Assembly (NCBI GenBank): GCA_017515595.1
Contig: JAFWFL010000094.1
Span: 1-60,546, forward strand
Length of the DNA stretch: 60,546 bases
Origin: Coriobacteriales bacterium
GTDB taxonomy: Bacteria; Actinomycetota; Coriobacteriia; Coriobacteriales; UMGS124
Direction: 5' to 3'
Numbering within the stretch: the stretch's first letter is position 1; every line of letters starts with the position of its first letter. Made by a program: the position numbers and the translations under genes. Shown here piece after piece: positions 42,652-52,174 of this stretch. Under the pieces are notes generated by a model, which was not told the DNA's origin, made no database searches, and saw nothing but the letters and a program-made list of their open reading frames with translations.

Positions 42652-44592
42652 ATGGCAGTTTCGCGTCGTTCATTTGTAAAGGGTTCGGCAGCAGGTATTG
42701 CTGCAGGCGCACTCGTTGCAGGTAGTGCCGCCAGTGTTATGGCTGGCGAGCAGGCAGCCCCTGTAGCTGCACCTATGGCAGAGGAGGCAGATTATCTCAA
42801 CATTTATGCTGATGGTGTTAACCTTATGCCCGGCCGCAAAGCAACATGCCCCGGTCCCCAGGGTCCCATCGCTTTTGAGGCACGTGAGATTGCCGAGAGC
42901 GAGATTGTTCGCGAAGAAGAGTTTGATCTTGTAGTTGTTGGCGCCGGTATTGGCGGTCTGACCGCTACCCTCAAGGCTGCTGATATGGGCGCTAAGGTTC
43001 TTTTGCTCGAGAAAATGACCAAGGGCCGCGGATGCTTTGAGTGCTTTGGTGCTGTTGGTGCAAAGTGCCAGGAGGGGACCGAGATCGATAAGACCGTTCT
43101 TCTCGACGAGATTCTGCGTTCGGCTTATTACCGCACCCGCCCCGAGCCTGCTCAGACCTATGTAAACCGCTCCGGCGAGGCAACCGACTTTTGGCAGGCA
43201 ATGCTCGACAAGGGCAACAACGGCTTTATTATCACCAAGGTAGAGCAGGCTCCGTCAAGCTGCGGTTTCCCGGCCATGACTCCCATTATTGACTCTGAGC
43301 TCGGTTTTTATGATTCTCCTTGTCTGCCGGTAAGTGCCGGTTGGCGCTCAGGCTTAAGCGGTATTTATGTTTGCCTCGAGATGCAGGATGTTGCCAAGAC
43401 CGCCTATGACACCATTGACATGCGTTTCTCGACGCCCGCTGTTCAGCTTACCACTGATGAATCCGGCGCTGTAACCGGCGTCATTGCCAAGGATGCAGAA
43501 GGCTACTTCCGCGTAAAGGCCGCCAAGGGTGTTATTCTCGCGACCGGCGGTTATGACTGCAACCCGCGTCTTATGGAGGCCTGGACCCGTCCCGAAGATT
43601 ATGTAACTTCGAGCTGGTGGAACCCGGGCTGGGGCACCACCGGTGACGGTCATATGATGGCGCTCGCCATTGGCGCCGGTATGGACCCGGTTCCTCAGCC
43701 GGTTATGAACTTCCGCTGGGGTACGCCAGATTCGTTCTGCGATTACCGTACTTGGAACGCCGTATACTTTGGCATTCTCGTAAACGGCCGTGGCAAGCGC
43801 TTTGTACGCGAGGACCTGCCCTTCCAGTGTGTTTCGAACGCCCAGAACGCTCAGCCGGCATTTGGTAAGAACTGCTGGTACATCTTTGACGAGGGCATGT
43901 ATGACGGTATGCAGGACGCCGTTGAGGAATTCGAGAGCAAGGGCTGGCTCTATGAGGCAGATACCCCTCAGGAGCTTGCCGAGAAGTGCGGCATTGACGG
44001 AGAAGGCCTTGCCGCAACCCTTGAGGCATATGCAGCCGCATTCGAGAAGGGCGTCGACGAGGAACTTGGCCGCGACCTTATGGTAACCATGCCGTTTACC
44101 GGCGGCAAGCTCTTTGCTTTCACGAGCAACTCCAATATTCTTGCCACGGTGGGTGGCCTTACCATTGACGGTAACTGCAGTGTTCTCGACCAGAACGACT
44201 GTCCCATCCCCGGTCTTTTTGCCTGCGGCAATGCGAGCGGTAACTTCTTTGCCGGCAATTATGCACGTCATATCCCCGGTACCTCAATTGGCCGTGCGGT
44301 AACCTTTGGCTATGTTGCTGCCGAGAGCGCTCTCAACGGTACCATCGATCCTGATCCTATTGTAGAAGGCGCTGCTCCGGCGCTTGCAAGCTATGACCCG
44401 GCGCTCGCTGATCCCGAGATGGCAATCAATGAGGAGAGCCTTGGCTGGTGGAACCCCGCTGATCCTATGCACGGCGGCAGCACCGCAAATACACCTCAGC
44501 AGATCGCTGTTGCTGTTCAATCCTGCGACAACTGCCATGTGTATCGTCCCGGCGGTGAGACCGTAGCCGACAATATGAAGTTTGGCGCATAA
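42652..44592 (+). CDS. Tat-exported FAD flavoprotein with C-terminal CxxCH motif
   Basis: A 646-residue secreted reductase, the second largest here. Twin-arginine signal SRRSFVK (4-10); a linker of about 60 residues after the signal with one Cys (66); FAD loop GAGIGG (97-102); second FAD contact IPGLFACGNASG near 520, then GTSIGRAVTFGYVA. The last 60 residues are an extension containing SCDNCHVYRP: CxxCH at 625-629, the covalent haem c attachment pattern. If haem is attached the protein would be a minimal flavocytochrome; if not, the Cys pair could be redox active. GGAGGAT places the start at ATG 42652. Divergent TetR control is likely. Confidence 0.88.
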   Translation: MAVSRRSFVKGSAAGIAAGALVAGSAASVMAGEQAAPVAAPMAEEADYLNIYADGVNLMPGRKATCPGPQGPIAFEAREIAESEIVREEEFDLVVVGAGIGGLTATLKAADMGAKVLLLEKMTKGRGCFECFGAVGAKCQEGTEIDKTVLLDEILRSAYYRTRPEPAQTYVNRSGEATDFWQAMLDKGNNGFIITKVEQAPSSCGFPAMTPIIDSELGFYDSPCLPVSAGWRSGLSGIYVCLEMQDVAKTAYDTIDMRFSTPAVQLTTDESGAVTGVIAKDAEGYFRVKAAKGVILATGGYDCNPRLMEAWTRPEDYVTSSWWNPGWGTTGDGHMMALAIGAGMDPVPQPVMNFRWGTPDSFCDYRTWNAVYFGILVNGRGKRFVREDLPFQCVSNAQNAQPAFGKNCWYIFDEGMYDGMQDAVEEFESKGWLYEADTPQELAEKCGIDGEGLAATLEAYAAAFEKGVDEELGRDLMVTMPFTGGKLFAFTSNSNILATVGGLTIDGNCSVLDQNDCPIPGLFACGNASGNFFAGNYARHIPGTSIGRAVTFGYVAAESALNGTIDPDPIVEGAAPALASYDPALADPEMAINEESLGWWNPADPMHGGSTANTPQQIAVAVQSCDNCHVYRPGGETVADNMKFGA

Positions 44593-44690
44593 ATTCCGAA
44601 AGTTCCGGGGCAGGTATCAGAAATGTGATCAAACCGCCTCCCTTGTCAATCATGACAGAAAGCACGACCCTGTGTCACAGAGGATAGAAC

Positions 44691-44728
44691 AAAAGGGCTG
44701 TATCTTTTTGATACAGCCCTTTTTAGGT
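44691..44728 (+). terminator. Terminator after the CxxCH flavoprotein gene
   Basis: AAAAGGGCTGTATC and GATACAGCCCTTTT form a 14-bp perfect stem with a five-T loop and a T-run. A second hairpin, GAGAAAC/GTTTCTC near 44739-44756, faces the convergent gene. Confidence 0.9.
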
Positions 44729-44803
44729 GGTCTTATGTGAGAAACGCGGGTTTCTCGGCTTAATGAGTGTCCAGCGGTTTAGCCTTCTGCACACTCACAA
44801 CCG

Positions 44804-46147
44804 TTATTCGTTGGTATAGAAATGGAGAATCACGTTGCTTCCGTAGGGGACTTCAGTATATGCCATTGGCTCTTGCCAGGCTACGGTATTCAACAGGCTG
44901 GTATCTGTTGTAGGAGCACCGCCACCTATGATAGGTACAAGATGATCTTCGGTAAGAATGGCGTTGGCGTCAGCAGGAGTTTTCCCCAGAAGATTGGGAA
45001 CCGTTACATTACCCGGCCCCAAGCTGATATTAATAAGAAAATCTTCGCCCGCTGCAATATCTGCGCCATCAGGCCTGCTCTGATAGATAATGGTTCCGTA
45101 GGGCATATAAAAAGCGTCGTCATAGATCCAGTTTTCGATAACATTGAGGCCCATTGCGTTCAGTATTGCCATAGCGTCGTCGTAATCCATGAAGTAGAGA
45201 TAAGGAACTTTGTATACAGCAGGACCGCCGGCATCAGGAAGCACGGGGTAGGAGGGCGTTGGAGCTACGGATGTTGTCTCGAGATATTCACCGGTAGTTT
45301 CGTCAAAATGATGTATTAAATCGCCATCTTCTACCATGCCCTTTTGCATTTCTCCGCCAAGGAAGAGGTAAGTTTTGCCGGCATATTCATACCAGCCGTC
45401 ATAAATAACCGGCTCGACCGAGATTACCGCAAAGCCCCATTCTGTGTTGGAAGAATCGGCCACAAGACGTACCCATGCGCTGTCGCCCAGAACCTCAACC
45501 TGGTCTGATGCGAGCTGAGTGCCGGTAAAGCGGCCGTAGATCTTGCCTTCGTCATCAGTTACTTCAATAAAATCAAAGCCTTCCTCAACGTTGGTCTTGC
45601 TGTCAAAGGTAAGGATAATTGAGGCAGCAAAGGGATTATAGTATGTCCAGAGATCGCGCGAATCTGCATCATAGGGGTGCGTGCTTTGGAATGCGAGAAT
45701 GTCGGTAACAGGCGTGATATTTGCGGTAACGGTTACTTTGCAGCTCGCACTGACATTTTTGTCTTTGGCAAGCGTGCAGGTAATGGTTGCTGTCCCGCGC
45801 GAGTTGGCAGTTACAACACCGCTCGATAAAACAGTTGCGACCTTGGGATCAGAAGAAGTCCAAATAACATCGCTGTAACCGAGAGGAGCTGCATCTGTGC
45901 TGTCTGCAGAAGTTGCTGTCAGCAAACGGGCTTCTCCGCTTTCAAATGAGAATGCCTCTTTGTTAAGCTTAATGCTTGTGGGAGTGCTGGACGTATCGCT
46001 TACCGACCCGCCGGTAAACGTAAAAGCGCCTTCTGTTGCATATGCAAATGAAGCAAATACCAGGCAAAATGCAACCATGCATGTTGCCAGGAGAGCAAAC
46101 AGACATTTGCTCCGGCGCAGGGGAGATGTGCGGCCTTGGGTATTCAT
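44804..46147 (-). CDS. Exported Big2/CUB-like/PASTA protein
   Basis: A 447-residue secreted surface protein. The signal sequence is at about 14-38 (cluster of Leu, Ala and Phe ending FAYAT). A Big2 immunoglobulin-like domain lies at about 55-140 (KLNKEAFSFESG, then WTSSDPKVATV), followed by a CUB-like beta-sandwich (about 150-245), a short GWYEYAGKTYLF repeat resembling a wall-binding motif, and two PASTA-like domains (about 310-380 and 382-446, with VPYLYFMDYDDAMAIL and VPNLLGKTPADANAIL). PASTA modules bind peptidoglycan. AAAGGAGG points to ATG 46147 rather than the longer frame from 46246. A wall-associated adhesion or sensing role is inferred. Confidence 0.8.
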   Translation of the reverse strand: MNTQGRTSPLRRSKCLFALLATCMVAFCLVFASFAYATEGAFTFTGGSVSDTSSTPTSIKLNKEAFSFESGEARLLTATSADSTDAAPLGYSDVIWTSSDPKVATVLSSGVVTANSRGTATITCTLAKDKNVSASCKVTVTANITPVTDILAFQSTHPYDADSRDLWTYYNPFAASIILTFDSKTNVEEGFDFIEVTDDEGKIYGRFTGTQLASDQVEVLGDSAWVRLVADSSNTEWGFAVISVEPVIYDGWYEYAGKTYLFLGGEMQKGMVEDGDLIHHFDETTGEYLETTSVAPTPSYPVLPDAGGPAVYKVPYLYFMDYDDAMAILNAMGLNVIENWIYDDAFYMPYGTIIYQSRPDGADIAAGEDFLINISLGPGNVTVPNLLGKTPADANAILTEDHLVPIIGGGAPTTDTSLLNTVAWQEPMAYTEVPYGSNVILHFYTNE

Positions 46148-46370
46148 GATCATTCCTCCTTTGATCGGCATTCCAAGACAAACACCAATGTACCGCTTTA
46201 TGAGGATAGTACGCTTGCCTCCGTACGGGGACAATATGCTATCCAAATAAAAGTATATCGCATCTCTGCATACTGTGATGATCTTTTTTCACAATTTGGC
46301 AGTTTTGGCTGTGCTAAACTATATTGGGATTTGTTGATAAAAGCCGCAACCGGAAACCAAAGGGATGTGC

Positions 46371-47627
46371 ATGTCTACCATTGTCGATTATGCCAAATCT
46401 ATGCTCAATACGTTTGATGAGCTTCCGTTTTCCCGGGTAGACAGTCTTGTTTTGTCCTGGCTTTCATATACAAAAATTCCGGATTGTGACCGCTTCGCTA
46501 TGACGCGAACCTGGGATGGCATGCGGCTGGCAGATCTGTTTTGTGCAGAGTATTTTGATGATCTTATGGGCGGCATGTGGGATATTAGCTCAAGTATGGA
46601 ACTTCTCACTGCAATGGTAGCAAGCCCCAGGTATCGTGATATACAGGTTTGTGCGTACCGTGAGCAGTATGACGCGAAGAAAGAAAAGCAATTCTCGGCA
46701 ATGACGCTGCGATTAACTCCCGATCTTTCGTACATTGCCTTTAGAGGAACAGATGCTTCGCTTGTGGGCTGGAAAGAAGACCTGAATCTCGCGTTTACCT
46801 GTCCCGTCCCTGCGCAGAAGTCGGCAGCGCGGTATGTGAACGAAGCATCCAAGTATATACCCGGTGAATTTATGACCGGCGGGCATTCCAAAGGCGGTAA
46901 TCTCGCAATTTACGCGGCAGCTTCGTGCAAACCAGCGGTGCGCAAGCGTTTGGCAAAAGCCTTTTCGCATGACGGCCCCGGGTTTATGGAGCAGTTTTTT
47001 GCGAGCGCTGCTTTTAAGGCCATTGAGGACAGGGTTGACAAAACCATTCCGCAGTCATCGCTTGTGGGTCTTTTGCTTGAGAATCACGAGGATTTCTCGA
47101 TTATTAAAAGCCAAGGTCAGGGTGTTATGCAACATAACCCGTTTACCTGGCTTGTAGAAGACGGAGCTTTTTTACCTGTCGAGAAACTCTCGGCAAGCGC
47201 GGCTTTTACTGATCACGCGCTCCATACCTGGCTGGCAAAAACCGACATTGCAAAGCGTAGAGAACTCATTGACACGCTTTACGATGTACTTGTGGAAAGC
47301 GTTATGAAGCGCAAGAGCGAGATTATCACAACAGAGGAGTGGGTTGGCGGACTCGTAAAAAACTTCCGGACAATATCGCAGGCAGTAAAGTCCATGGACC
47401 CTGATACCTCAAAGTTTGTGATGAAGACAGTGCGCTCTCTCATTGCAACGGTCGTATCATCAATTCCCGAGGTATTTAAAGAGGGGCTTGACGATGTCCT
47501 CGACGAGGCGCGCGAGGACATCGAGCAATGCGGTGAAACCATAAAACAAGATATCGAAGAATTTACAGAAGAGCTGGCAGAGAAGATAGAACCGGAACCC
47601 GGCCCCGTGTCATTGGATCCCGTGTAA
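46371..47627 (+). CDS. DUF2974 family alpha/beta hydrolase (Mbeg1-like)
   Basis: A 418-residue predicted lipase-like protein. The nucleophile elbow GHSKGG is at 171-176 (Ser173) and the oxyanion-side segment YIAFRGTDAS at about 121-130 is typical of DUF2974. The catalytic His is probably in the C-terminal part of the core (DHALHTW, about 279-285). After about 320 the protein becomes a long charged helix with acidic tail (EEFTEELAEKIEPEPG). No signal sequence is present. AAGGG seven bases upstream favours ATG 46371. The gene converges with the exported protein gene at 47629, with one base between the stop codons. Confidence 0.82.
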   Translation: MSTIVDYAKSMLNTFDELPFSRVDSLVLSWLSYTKIPDCDRFAMTRTWDGMRLADLFCAEYFDDLMGGMWDISSSMELLTAMVASPRYRDIQVCAYREQYDAKKEKQFSAMTLRLTPDLSYIAFRGTDASLVGWKEDLNLAFTCPVPAQKSAARYVNEASKYIPGEFMTGGHSKGGNLAIYAAASCKPAVRKRLAKAFSHDGPGFMEQFFASAAFKAIEDRVDKTIPQSSLVGLLLENHEDFSIIKSQGQGVMQHNPFTWLVEDGAFLPVEKLSASAAFTDHALHTWLAKTDIAKRRELIDTLYDVLVESVMKRKSEIITTEEWVGGLVKNFRTISQAVKSMDPDTSKFVMKTVRSLIATVVSSIPEVFKEGLDDVLDEAREDIEQCGETIKQDIEEFTEELAEKIEPEPGPVSLDPV

Positions 47628-47628
47628 C

Positions 47629-48636
47629 CTATTTGCTGTTTTTAATGCTCAGCATCGTGCTGTAGATTTCTTGCATAAGGCTGGTTGGCGGAGTGTATTC
47701 GCTCAGGAAGTACATACCGTCATTGGTTACCAAAAGACCTCTGTACAGCTCGATTGATGCAAGATGATTGCCGTCTTTATCATAGAATGAGTACACGGTA
47801 GTGCCGCCGGTTAAGCTCATGGCATTGGATTTGCCGTAAACCTTGCCTTGTGTGGCGAGCTTTTTTATACCGGCGATATCGCTGCCGGTGATCTCGATCT
47901 CACGAGGACCTGCTTCGCAGTCGATTTCATATGCAATGACGGTGGCGTCTTCGAGTCCGAGTGTGCTGTATCCCAAAAAGGTCGAAAGGTTTTGCGGGAT
48001 ATACCCTGCCGGCCCAATTCCGCCGGCATAGCGGGTCACAAACGGGAAGATAACCCGCATATACAAATAGAGCGCCTGGGCATCAGGGTCAAAATTCTCG
48101 AATACGCTGTCTCCCGATGCTCCCAAAAGAATACGGGTTGCGGTCCCGTCTTTGCTGTAAGTTACCGCCCAGCTCTTCTCGACTCCGGCATCGTTTGCAC
48201 CGCCTGCAGGTTTTGTACCCTGGTCTTCAACACCGGAAACAAGGCCCTTGAGTACAAAAAGTGACTCTGAGTCAAGCTTGCCGAGCCTTTCGAGATTACC
48301 GGGCGTCGTCATGTACTCAAGCTGCTTGTCAAGGGCGTATTCCCACCCTTGCTTATAGCCGCTGTCATACATTTGCCCCCAAATAACACCGTCTTCATCG
48401 AGAGCGCCAACCTGTACCCGGTCGCCCCAGCCCATTTGCTCATAAACGGTATAAAGAATGATGTTAGAAGGCGCTTGAGCCCTCTGTGTATCAGTCTTAG
48501 AACTTGCGGCAAACGCTGGCCCGGCGCCAATACAAAGAGCAGCCATGACTATACAAGCAGCCAAACAAAGCATGTGCTGCAGCCTATCATAACCATGCCG
48601 AGAAACTCTTGCGAATCCTCTAACCTGGGCAATCAT
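47629..48636 (-). CDS. Exported protein of unknown family, 335 aa
   Basis: I do not recognise a family. Residues 1-20 are basic and residues about 21-44 are a hydrophobic signal (MLCLAACIVMAALCIGAG then FAASS), so the protein is exported; no lipobox is seen at the predicted site. The mature part is mixed alpha/beta, with aromatic-rich segments (YTVYEQMGWGDRVQVG, IWGQMYDSGYKQGW). The gene is convergent with the DUF2974 gene and divergent from the lipoprotein gene at 48981. AAAGGCGG precedes the ATG. Confidence 0.6.
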   Translation of the reverse strand: MIAQVRGFARVSRHGYDRLQHMLCLAACIVMAALCIGAGPAFAASSKTDTQRAQAPSNIILYTVYEQMGWGDRVQVGALDEDGVIWGQMYDSGYKQGWEYALDKQLEYMTTPGNLERLGKLDSESLFVLKGLVSGVEDQGTKPAGGANDAGVEKSWAVTYSKDGTATRILLGASGDSVFENFDPDAQALYLYMRVIFPFVTRYAGGIGPAGYIPQNLSTFLGYSTLGLEDATVIAYEIDCEAGPREIEITGSDIAGIKKLATQGKVYGKSNAMSLTGGTTVYSFYDKDGNHLASIELYRGLLVTNDGMYFLSEYTPPTSLMQEIYSTMLSIKNSK

Positions 48637-48980
48637 GCTTCTACCGCCTTTCTGTGAGCAACAATCTCATTGCCAATACTATACCACGCATACAAGACCT
48701 GCCGGTCATTACTCAAAAAACCTTGATTCGCGTAAATGATATGCACAGAAAGTACCCATTTTGCACGGTATTAATCCAATTAATCCAAGCTATGCAGTTG
48801 GAGATAAAGAGGGGACGAAGTGATGGGTTGTGCTCTTTCCTGAAAGCATTTAGGTTTTTTGTGCGTTTGGTAGGAACAAAATACTTTTCACTCGTTCAGG
48901 AATCATTCAGCTGTGCTTCGTATGATAGCCTCAATATAAAAGCGAAGGCGCTAAGGTCTTCTCTTGAAAGGAGCACTGTC
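48637..48980. other. Divergent control region
   Basis: A 344-base gap between two divergent exported-protein genes. A frame stays open through it into the lipoprotein gene but encodes nothing protein-like and ends without its own good start. No hairpin or promoter of note was found. Confidence 0.4.
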
Positions 48981-50300
48981 ATGAAAACCAACCTGATCTC
49001 CCGCGGAACCGCTGCTCTGGCTGTTGTTGCATTTGCGGTTGCGGCTGCCGGATGCGGAACCGCTGCAGCTTCTCAGAATACCGCGAACACCGCGCCGGTC
49101 TATGATCTTTCGTCCCAGATGGCTGCAATTACGAGCGAGTCATCTTCTGCAAACCTTTATCTTTCTTCTGAAAGCGGAGAAACTCAGACCGTAGTTACCT
49201 CAATAGACACCGTTGTTGAGGGCGGGCTTCTCGACACGAGCGATATCTTTAGCAAGCGTGACTTGCGCCAGGAAGCTGATCTTACCGATGCCAAGTATCT
49301 CACGGTTGCAGACAACACCACACTTGACATTACCGAGGAAGGTGTGTATGTGATCAGCGGCTCGGCCGCCAATGCGACCATCAAGGTAAACACAACCAAA
49401 GATGCAAAAGTTCAGCTCGTGCTTAACGGTGTGACTATTGAGAATGACGACTTCCCGGCGATCTATGTTGTCTCGGCAGACAAGGTATTTATTACCACAG
49501 CAAAGGACACCGCAAATACGTTAACCGTTATGGGAACCTTTGTAGCTGACGGTGAGACCAATACCGACGCGGTTATTTTCTCAAAGGATGACCTGGTGCT
49601 GAATGGTCTGGGTACGCTCACTATTGGTTCTTCCGACAATGGAATTTCCTGCAAGGATGATCTAAAGATCACCGGCGGTACCTATGAAATCGCTGCAACA
49701 GCTGATGCCATAGAAGCCAATGATTCAGTCTCAATTGCAGACGGTTCAATTTCAATCTGGTCGCTCAAAGACGGTATTCATTGCGAGAATGATGATGATT
49801 CAACCAAGGGTACTATCTACATCTGCGGCGGTACCATGAACATTATTGCTTCGAGTGACGGTATTCAGGGAACTCCGGCCGTTCAAATTGACAGCGGCAC
49901 CATAAGCATTTCTTCTTCTGAAGGCATTGAAGCTACGTATGTCCAGATAAATGGTGGTACTGTTTCTATCGAGGCTTCTGACGACGGCATTAATGCCTCA
50001 AATAAATCTGTCTCATATGAACCGACCATAGAGATCAACGGCGGTGACATTACGATTGTCATGGGTGCCGGAGATACAGATGCGCTCGATGCTAATGGTT
50101 ACCTTTATATTCACGGCGGTACCATCAACATTACTGCGAATTTCGCCTTTGACTTTGATCGTGGTTCAGAGTTTACCGGCGGTACCGTGATTGTCAACGG
50201 GCAGCAGGTGACCTCTATCCAGAACTCCATGATGGGTCCCGGAGGTATGGGCGGCGGCATGATGGGCCCCGGTGGCGCTACTCGTGGTCCTCGCGGTTAA
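48981..50300 (+). CDS. Lipoprotein with Cthe_2159-like beta-helix (DUF4353-like)
   Basis: A 439-residue lipoprotein. Signal 1-24 with lipobox AAGC (Cys25). A right-handed beta-helix spans about 110-415, built from repeating solenoid turns such as GVYVISGSAANATIKV, DAVIFSKDDLVLNG and GGTYEIAATADAIEAN, the pattern of the carbohydrate-binding Cthe_2159 family. The last 25 residues are Met/Gly-rich (MMGPGGMGGGMMGPGG), unusual and possibly metal-binding. GAAAGGAGC precedes ATG 48981. A role in binding acidic polysaccharide at the cell surface follows from the family; ligand unknown. Confidence 0.82.
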   Translation: MKTNLISRGTAALAVVAFAVAAAGCGTAAASQNTANTAPVYDLSSQMAAITSESSSANLYLSSESGETQTVVTSIDTVVEGGLLDTSDIFSKRDLRQEADLTDAKYLTVADNTTLDITEEGVYVISGSAANATIKVNTTKDAKVQLVLNGVTIENDDFPAIYVVSADKVFITTAKDTANTLTVMGTFVADGETNTDAVIFSKDDLVLNGLGTLTIGSSDNGISCKDDLKITGGTYEIAATADAIEANDSVSIADGSISIWSLKDGIHCENDDDSTKGTIYICGGTMNIIASSDGIQGTPAVQIDSGTISISSSEGIEATYVQINGGTVSIEASDDGINASNKSVSYEPTIEINGGDITIVMGAGDTDALDANGYLYIHGGTINITANFAFDFDRGSEFTGGTVIVNGQQVTSIQNSMMGPGGMGGGMMGPGGATRGPRG

Positions 50301-50384
50301 AAACTGTCCCCTTGGAACAGTTACCCTGTCATACGCAGAAGGGCCTTGTTGAGAAAAAGTGTAGATTTCTTTACAAACGTGCAC

Positions 50385-50390
50385 TATAAT
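50385..50390 (+). promoter_or_regulatory. -10 box of the 50443 flavoprotein gene
   Basis: A perfect TATAAT 53 bases before the ATG. No convincing -35 lies at 16-18 bp, so activation by a regulator or a weak -35 is likely. Confidence 0.45.
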
Positions 50391-50442
50391 AGTTTCGCCA
50401 TTTTACATGATGGCATGGCTACTCAATTGAAAGGGGAGTATC

Positions 50443-52047
50443 ATGAGTGTTTCGCGTAGGGATTTCTTAAAAGGCGCTGCTTGCGCAGGTGCTGCTGTTG
50501 CTGCATCAAGCGCTATTGCTGTAGCTGATGAAGCTGAGGCAAAAGCCCCGGTTTTTGATAACTATGACTTCTTTGCGCAATCGCGTGTTGTATGGCAGGA
50601 CATCCCCGAGGATCAGATTGCCGAGACTTACGACTATGATTACGTGGTAATTGGTGGCGGCAACTCCGGTGTTATCTCGGCCATGGCAGCTTCTTGCAAC
50701 GGCGTTGGCAAGGTAGCCCTTCTCCAGAACGCTTATGCCTGCATCTCGGGCGGCTGGGGCGCATCAGGCCTTGTTCCTGAAGAGTCTGACCCGGCAGGTC
50801 TCGGCCGTTATAAGTGGCAGTGGAATGACCAGAACCTTTACCGCACTGACCAGCACATTCTTCAGAACGTTCTTGACTACTCCGGCGCTGCTATTGACTT
50901 TGTCTATCAGGTTGCAACCGTCGAGTCTGGTATTGAGCCCAACACCAACAAGATCGCTCCAAGGGAGTTTGGCGGCTACAACGTTGCCATCCATACCCTT
51001 GAGTACGGTCCCAAGCCTCGTGGTTATGTCGACGCGCTGAATGCCATTTCTGAGGCCGCTGCTCCTGCTCATGGTGTTGACTTCTACTTTGGCATGCCCG
51101 GCGTTAAGCTCATCCAGGACGAGTCGGGCCGCGTTATTGCCGCTATTGGTAAGAGCCTCGATGACGACAAGTATTATCGCTTCAATGCCTCCAAGGGTGT
51201 TCTCCTTGCCTGCGGTTCATTCCAGTGCAACGAGGCCATGCTCGAGCGCTATTGCTCCGACGCTGTGGGCTTTGAGTCCAAGGTTGACGGCTACTTTGGC
51301 GACGGCCACATTATGGGCCTTCTCGCCGGCGGCGTTATGCGCAACGGTGCATACTCCAAGATGATTCACGACTCAGATAACCCCATGTCATCGGTGCCGT
51401 TCTTTGCCGTAAACGACGACGGTGTACGCTTTATGGACGAGGAAGTCGACATGAAGTGGGTTAACAACTACCTCAAGGACCAGCCCAACACCGGTTGGTG
51501 GTCCAGCGTATTCGATTCTGACTACATGGAGCAGGTCGCATCCTGGGGTTACAAGACTGTTGACGAGGCCGGTATGCAAAAGTACATGCCCGGCACGCCC
51601 GAGAACCTCGAGCTTGGCGTATTCGCACAGCATTGCCACACCTACAAGGCCGATACCCTTGAGGATCTTGCTGCACAGCTCGGCATTCCGGCTGATGCAC
51701 TTATCGCAAGTGTTGAGCGCTACAACGAGCTTGTTGAGCTTGGCGTAGACCTTGACTTTGGCAAGAACCCCAAGTTCCTTGCCCCCATCAAGAATCCGCC
51801 GTTCTGGGGCGTACATCGTCATCAGCGCCTCTCGGCCATTCTCTCCGGCCTTAATGTTGACAAGTACATGCGCGTTCTCGACAAGAACAAGCAGCCCATT
51901 CCCGGCCTTTATGCCTCCGGCAACTGCGCAGGCGTCCCGAGTGGCAACTGCGACTGGTACCAGATTCAGGGCGGCGGCTCCAACGGTAACGCCATTACCG
52001 GCGGCTATGTAGCAGCCCTCCATGTAAGCGGCGTAATTGGCGAGTAA
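50443..52047 (+). CDS. Tat-exported FAD flavoprotein
   Basis: A 534-residue secreted reductase. Twin-arginine signal SRRDFLK (4-10), cleavage near residue 28; FAD loop GGGNSG (71-76), later in the chain than in its neighbours because of a 40-residue aromatic linker (YDFFAQSRVVWQDIP); second FAD region IPGLYASGNCAGVPSG near 485-500, then GGGSNGNAITGGYVA. The loop sequences differ from all other flavoproteins here. No regulator gene is adjacent. GAAAGGGGAG precedes the ATG. A terminator follows at 52090. Confidence 0.88.
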   Translation: MSVSRRDFLKGAACAGAAVAASSAIAVADEAEAKAPVFDNYDFFAQSRVVWQDIPEDQIAETYDYDYVVIGGGNSGVISAMAASCNGVGKVALLQNAYACISGGWGASGLVPEESDPAGLGRYKWQWNDQNLYRTDQHILQNVLDYSGAAIDFVYQVATVESGIEPNTNKIAPREFGGYNVAIHTLEYGPKPRGYVDALNAISEAAAPAHGVDFYFGMPGVKLIQDESGRVIAAIGKSLDDDKYYRFNASKGVLLACGSFQCNEAMLERYCSDAVGFESKVDGYFGDGHIMGLLAGGVMRNGAYSKMIHDSDNPMSSVPFFAVNDDGVRFMDEEVDMKWVNNYLKDQPNTGWWSSVFDSDYMEQVASWGYKTVDEAGMQKYMPGTPENLELGVFAQHCHTYKADTLEDLAAQLGIPADALIASVERYNELVELGVDLDFGKNPKFLAPIKNPPFWGVHRHQRLSAILSGLNVDKYMRVLDKNKQPIPGLYASGNCAGVPSGNCDWYQIQGGGSNGNAITGGYVAALHVSGVIGE

Positions 52048-52089
52048 GAGCTAGGCTCCCGGCCTTTATGTGCCGTTAAATAAGCTATT

Positions 52090-52128
52090 GACGAGAAACC
52101 CACGCTACCAAGGCGTGGGTTTCTTGCT
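52090..52128 (+). terminator. Terminator after the 50443 flavoprotein gene
   Basis: GAGAAACCCACGC pairs with GCGTGGGTTTCTTG across a short loop. It also faces the convergent radical SAM gene. Confidence 0.8.
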
Positions 52129-52174
52129 GTCAAAGGATAGTTTTAGCCTACCCCTTTTGGGGAAGCCAAGGCGC

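Noticed and set aside
48654-48980. N-terminal extension of the beta-helix lipoprotein by 109 codons
   Set aside because: The signal peptide and lipobox begin at 48981 after a GAAAGGAGC site; upstream residues show no domain.
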